Part shown: positions 59,201 to 64,000 of the stretch, one piece after another
How the letters are laid out: each line of letters opens with the position of its first letter
Position numbering within the stretch: the stretch's first letter is position 1
Assembly (NCBI GenBank): GCA_963682025.1
Contig: OY821522.1
Coordinates: 27,585,708-27,649,707 of the forward strand
Direction: 5' to 3'
Length of the DNA: 64,000 nt
Source of the DNA: Cordilura impudica
Taxonomy: Eukaryota > Arthropoda > Insecta > Diptera > Scathophagidae
Notes under the pieces: model-generated
The model's database searches: none
What the model was told of the DNA's origin: nothing
What the model saw: the letters and a program-made list of their open reading frames with translations, nothing else
Made by a program: the position numbers and the translations under genes

Positions 59201-62200
59201 AAATTAAATTAAATTAAATTAAATTAAATTAAATTAAATTAAATTAAATTAAATTAAATTAAATTAAATTAAATTAAATTAAATTAAATTAAATTAAATT
59301 AAATTAAATTAAATTAAATTAAATTAAATTAAATTAAATTAAATTAAATTAAATTAAATTAAATTAAATTAAATTAAATTAAATTAAATTAAATTAAATT
59401 AAATTAAATTAAATTAAATTAAATTAAATTAAATTAAATTAAATTAAATTAAATTAAATTAAATTAAATTAAATTAAATTAAATTAAATTAAATTAAATT
59501 AAATTAAATTAAATTAAATTAAATTAAATTAAATTAAATTAAATTAAATTAAATTAAATTAAATTAAATTAAATTAAATTAAATTAAATTAAATTAAATT
59601 AAATTAAATTAAATTAAATTAAATTAAATTAAATTAAATTAAATTAAATTAAATTAAATTAAATTAAATTAAATTAAATTAAATTAAATTAAATTAAATT
59701 AAATTAAATTAAATTAAATTAAATTAAATTAAATTAAATTAAATTAAATTAAATTAAATTAAATTAAATTAAATTAAATTAAATTAAATTAAATTAAATT
59801 AAATTAAATTAAATTAAATTAAATTAAATTAAATTAAATTAAATTAAATTAAATTAAATTAAATTAAATTAAATTAAATTAAATTAAATTAAATTAAATT
59901 AAATTAAATTAAATTAAATTAAATTAAATTAAATTAAATTAAATTAAATTAAATTAAATTAAATTAAATTAAATTAAATTAAATTAAATTAAATTAAATT
60001 AAATTAAATTAAATTAAATTAAATTAAATTAAATTAAATTAAATTAAATTAAATTAAATTAAATTAAATTAAATTAAATTAAATTAAATTAAATTAAATT
60101 AAATTAAATTAAATTAAATTAAATTAAATTAAATTAAATTAAATTAAATTAAATTAAATTAAATTAAATTAAATTAAATTAAATTAAATTAAATTAAATT
60201 AAATTAAATTAAATTAAATTAAATTAAATTAAATTAAATTAAATTAAATTAAATTAAATTAAATTAAATTAAATTAAATTAAATTAAATTAAATTAAATT
60301 AAATTAAATTAAATTAAATTAAATTAAATTAAATTAAATTAAATTAAATTAAATTAAATTAAATTAAATTAAATTAAATTAAATTAAATTAAATTAAATT
60401 AAATTAAATTAAATTAAATTAAATTAAATTAAATTAAATTAAATTAAATTAAATTAAATTAAATTAAATTAAATTAAATTAAATTAAATTAAATTAAATT
60501 AAATTAAATTAAATTAAATTAAATTAAATTAAATTAAATTAAATTAAATTAAATTAAATTAAATTAAATTAAATTAAATTAAATTAAATTAAATTAAATT
60601 AAATTAAATTAAATTAAATTAAATTAAATTAAATTAAATTAAATTAAATTAAATTAAATTAAATTAAATTAAATTAAATTAAATTAAATTAAATTAAATT
60701 AAATTAAATTAAATTAAATTAAATTAAATTAAATTAAATTAAATTAAATTAAATTAAATTAAATTAAATTAAATTAAATTAAATTAAATTAAATTAAATT
60801 AAATTAAATTAAATTAAATTAAATTAAATTAAATTAAATTAAATTAAATTAAATTAAATTAAATTAAATTAAATTAAATTAAATTAAATTAAATTAAATT
60901 AAATTAAATTAAATTAAATTAAATTAAATTAAATTAAATTAAATTAAATTAAATTAAATTAAATTAAATTAAATTAAATTAAATTAAATTAAATTAAATT
61001 AAATTAAATTAAATTAAATTAAATTAAATTAAATTAAATTAAATTAAATTAAATTAAATTAAATTAAATTAAATTAAATTAAATTAAATTAAATTAAATT
61101 AAATTAAATTAAATTAAATTAAATTAAATTAAATTAAATTAAATTAAATTAAATTAAATTAAATTAAATTAAATTAAATTAAATTAAATTAAATTAAATT
61201 AAATTAAATTAAATTAAATTAAATTAAATTAAATTAAATTAAATTAAATTAAATTAAATTAAATTAAATTAAATTAAATTAAATTAAATTAAATTAAATT
61301 AAATTAAATTAAATTAAATTAAATTAAATTAAATTAAATTAAATTAAATTAAATTAAATTAAATTAAATTAAATTAAATTAAATTAAATTAAATTAAATT
61401 AAATTAAATTAAATTAAATTAAATTAAATTAAATTAAATTAAATTAAATTAAATTAAATTAAATTAAATTAAATTAAATTAAATTAAATTAAATTAAATT
61501 AAATTAAATTAAATTAAATTAAATTAAATTAAATTAAATTAAATTAAATTAAATTAAATTAAATTAAATTAAATTAAATTAAATTAAATTAAATTAAATT
61601 AAATTAAATTAAATTAAATTAAATTAAATTAAATTAAATTAAATTAAATTAAATTAAATTAAATTAAATTAAATTAAATTAAATTAAATTAAATTAAATT
61701 AAATTAAATTAAATTAAATTAAATTAAATTAAATTAAATTAAATTAAATTAAATTAAATTAAATTAAATTAAATTAAATTAAATTAAATTAAATTAAATT
61801 AAATTAAATTAAATTAAATTAAATTAAATTAAATTAAATTAAATTAAATTAAATTAAATTAAATTAAATTAAATTAAATTAAATTAAATTAAATTAAATT
61901 AAATTAAATTAAATTAAATTAAATTAAATTAAATTAAATTAAATTAAATTAAATTAAATTAAATTAAATTAAATTAAATTAAATTAAATTAAATTAAATT
62001 AAATTAAATTAAATTAAATTAAATTAAATTAAATTAAATTAAATTAAATTAAATTAAATTAAATTAAATTAAATTAAATTAAATTAAATTAAATTAAATT
62101 AAATTAAATTAAATTAAATTAAATTAAATTAAATTAAATTAAATTAAATTAAATTAAATTAAATTAAATTAAATTAAATTAAATTAAATTAAATTAAATT

Positions 62201-64000
62201 AAATTAAATTAAATTAAATTAAATTAAATTAAATTAAATTAAATTAAATTAAATTAAATTAAATTAAATTAAATTAAATTAAATTAAATTAAATTAAATT
62301 AAATTAAATTAAATTAAATTAAATTAAATTAAATTAAATTAAATTAAATTAAATTAAATTAAATTAAATTAAATTAAATTAAATTAAATTAAATTAAATT
62401 AAATTAAATTAAATTAAATTAAATTAAATTAAATTAAATTAAATTAAATTAAATTAAATTAAATTAAATTAAATTAAATTAAATTAAATTAAATTAAATT
62501 AAATTAAATTAAATTAAATTAAATTAAATTAAATTAAATTAAATTAAATTAAATTAAATTAAATTAAATTAAATTAAATTAAATTAAATTAAATTAAATT
62601 AAATTAAATTAAATTAAATTAAATTAAATTAAATTAAATTAAATTAAATTAAATTAAATTAAATTAAATTAAATTAAATTAAATTAAATTAAATTAAATT
62701 AAATTAAATTAAATTAAATTAAATTAAATTAAATTAAATTAAATTAAATTAAATTAAATTAAATTAAATTAAATTAAATTAAATTAAATTAAATTAAATT
62801 AAATTAAATTAAATTAAATTAAATTAAATTAAATTAAATTAAATTAAATTAAATTAAATTAAATTAAATTAAATTAAATTAAATTAAATTAAATTAAATT
62901 AAATTAAATTAAATTAAATTAAATTAAATTAAATTAAATTAAATTAAATTAAATTAAATTAAATTAAATTAAATTAAATTAAATTAAATTAAATTAAATT
63001 AAATTAAATTAAATTAAATTAAATTAAATTAAATTAAATTAAATTAAATTAAATTAAATTAAATTAAATTAAATTAAATTAAATTAAATTAAATTAAATT
63101 AAATTAAATTAAATTAAATTAAATTAAATTAAATTAAATTAAATTAAATTAAATTAAATTAAATTAAATTAAATTAAATTAAATTAAATTAAATTAAATT
63201 AAATTAAATTAAATTAAATTAAATTAAATTAAATTAAATTAAATTAAATTAAATTAAATTAAATTAAATTAAATTAAATTAAATTAAATTAAATTAAATT
63301 AAATTAAATTAAATTAAATTAAATTAAAATTAAATTAAATTAAATTAAATTAAATTAAATTAAATTAAATTAAATTAAATTAAATTAAATTAAATTAAAT
63401 TAAATTAAATTAAATTAAATTAAATTAAATTAAATTAAATTAAATTAAATTAAATTAAATTAAATTAAATTAAATTAAATTAAATTAAATTAAATTAAAT
63501 TAAATTAAATTAAATTAAATTAAATTAAATTAAAATTAAATTAAATTAAATTAAATTAAATTAAATTAAATAAATTAAATTAAATTAAATTAAATTAAAT
63601 TAAATTAAATTAAATTAAATTAAATTAAATTAAATTAAATTAAATTAAATTAAATTAAATTAAATTAAATTAAATTAAATTAAATTAAATTAAATAAATT
63701 AAATTAAATTAAATTAAATTAAATTAAATTAAATTAAATTAAATTAATATTAAATTAAATTAAATTAAATTAAATTAAATTAAATTAAATTAAATAAATT
63801 AAATTAAATTAAATTAAATTAAATTAAATTAAATTAAATTAAATTAAATTAAATTAAATTAAATTAAATTAAATTAAATTAAATTAAATTAAATTAAATT
63901 AAATTAAATTAAATTAAATTAAATTAAATTAAATTAAATTAAATTAAATTAAATTAAATTAAATTAAATTAAATTAAATTAAATTAAATTAAATTAAATT
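56273..64000. repeat. (TTAAA)n satellite, at least 7.7 kb, running off the window
   Basis: About 1,545 pentamers. Perfect from about 56276 to 58674, where one T is missing, then perfect to about 63325. Near the end are several one-base indels (63327, 63536, 63570, 63694, 63795) and one variant (about 63747). No other sequence is interspersed. Confidence 0.97.

Noticed and set aside
56273..64000. TTAAA array as a telomere
   Set aside because: Flies lack telomerase-type repeats and the window edge need not be a chromosome end. A satellite block is the simpler reading.
1..64000. A new multi-gene defence or metabolic system
   Set aside because: All recognisable coding regions are transposon genes or decayed fragments. 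No set of host genes with shared orientation, spacing or function is present.

Overview
The window is gene-poor, strongly AT-rich insect chromatin made almost entirely of nested transposable elements and simple-sequence arrays. The organism is probably a higher fly. Evidence: errantivirus-type (gypsy-like) retroelements with env, short interspersed repeats with (GTCY)n tracts resembling the mini-me/DINE/Helentron-related elements of Diptera, and a decayed Dicer-1-like fragment that keeps roughly 60-75 bp introns. A calyptrate fly is a guess. I see no host gene that looks intact, no rRNA, no tRNA and no CRISPR. Many apparent ORFs are artefacts of 7-bp and 21-bp repeats.

1-16 kb: a decayed errantivirus copy (E1, + strand, about 5.8-12.2 kb; its leader probably starts near 1.84 kb). 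The leader is interrupted by an almost intact 3.4-kb DNA transposon (D1, 2403-5825) with TIRs of about 0.6 kb and one 563-residue ORF, the best-preserved single gene here. Downstream are a TATA-bearing LTR-like promoter, diverged tandem repeats, an unrecognised broken coding stretch (13.5-13.9 kb), a foldback-like structure of 21-bp subrepeats (14.15-15.38 kb) and a short interspersed element (HINE1).

16.5-33.3 kb: one Ty3/gypsy-type LTR retrotransposon (E3, + strand) inflated to about 16.8 kb. It has a 5' LTR carrying a 2 x 199-bp hairpin, an accessory ORF, gag, a broken protease, RT and integrase. HINE1 copies split the protease-RT region and replace most of RNase H. One of these HINE1 copies contains another in opposite orientation. 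The integrase plus a microsatellite-rich HINE2 element is duplicated in tandem (3,703-bp offset, near identical), so there are two integrase ORFs. A 3' LTR closes the element.

33.3-45.75 kb: a decayed Dicer-1-like fragment on the minus strand (34.29-35.37 kb), then a 1.7-kb DNA-element relic (D2) with inverted ends. A young errantivirus (E2, minus strand, 36707-45027, 530-bp LTRs about 2% diverged, TATA target duplication) has inserted into it. E2 keeps its tRNA-Lys primer site, polypurine tract, gag and env reading frames, but pol carries a nonsense codon and a frameshift.

45.75-64 kb: a four-unit tandem repeat, then a matryoshka of HINE2 elements (about 48.66-54.73 kb) in alternating orientation, nested inside each other's T-rich or A-rich microsatellites. 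After these come a MITE, a hAT-type transposase remnant and finally at least 7.7 kb of almost perfect (TTAAA)n satellite running to the window end.

No cooperating gene system is visible. Relations between features are insertional: layered TE invasions plus simple-sequence expansion.
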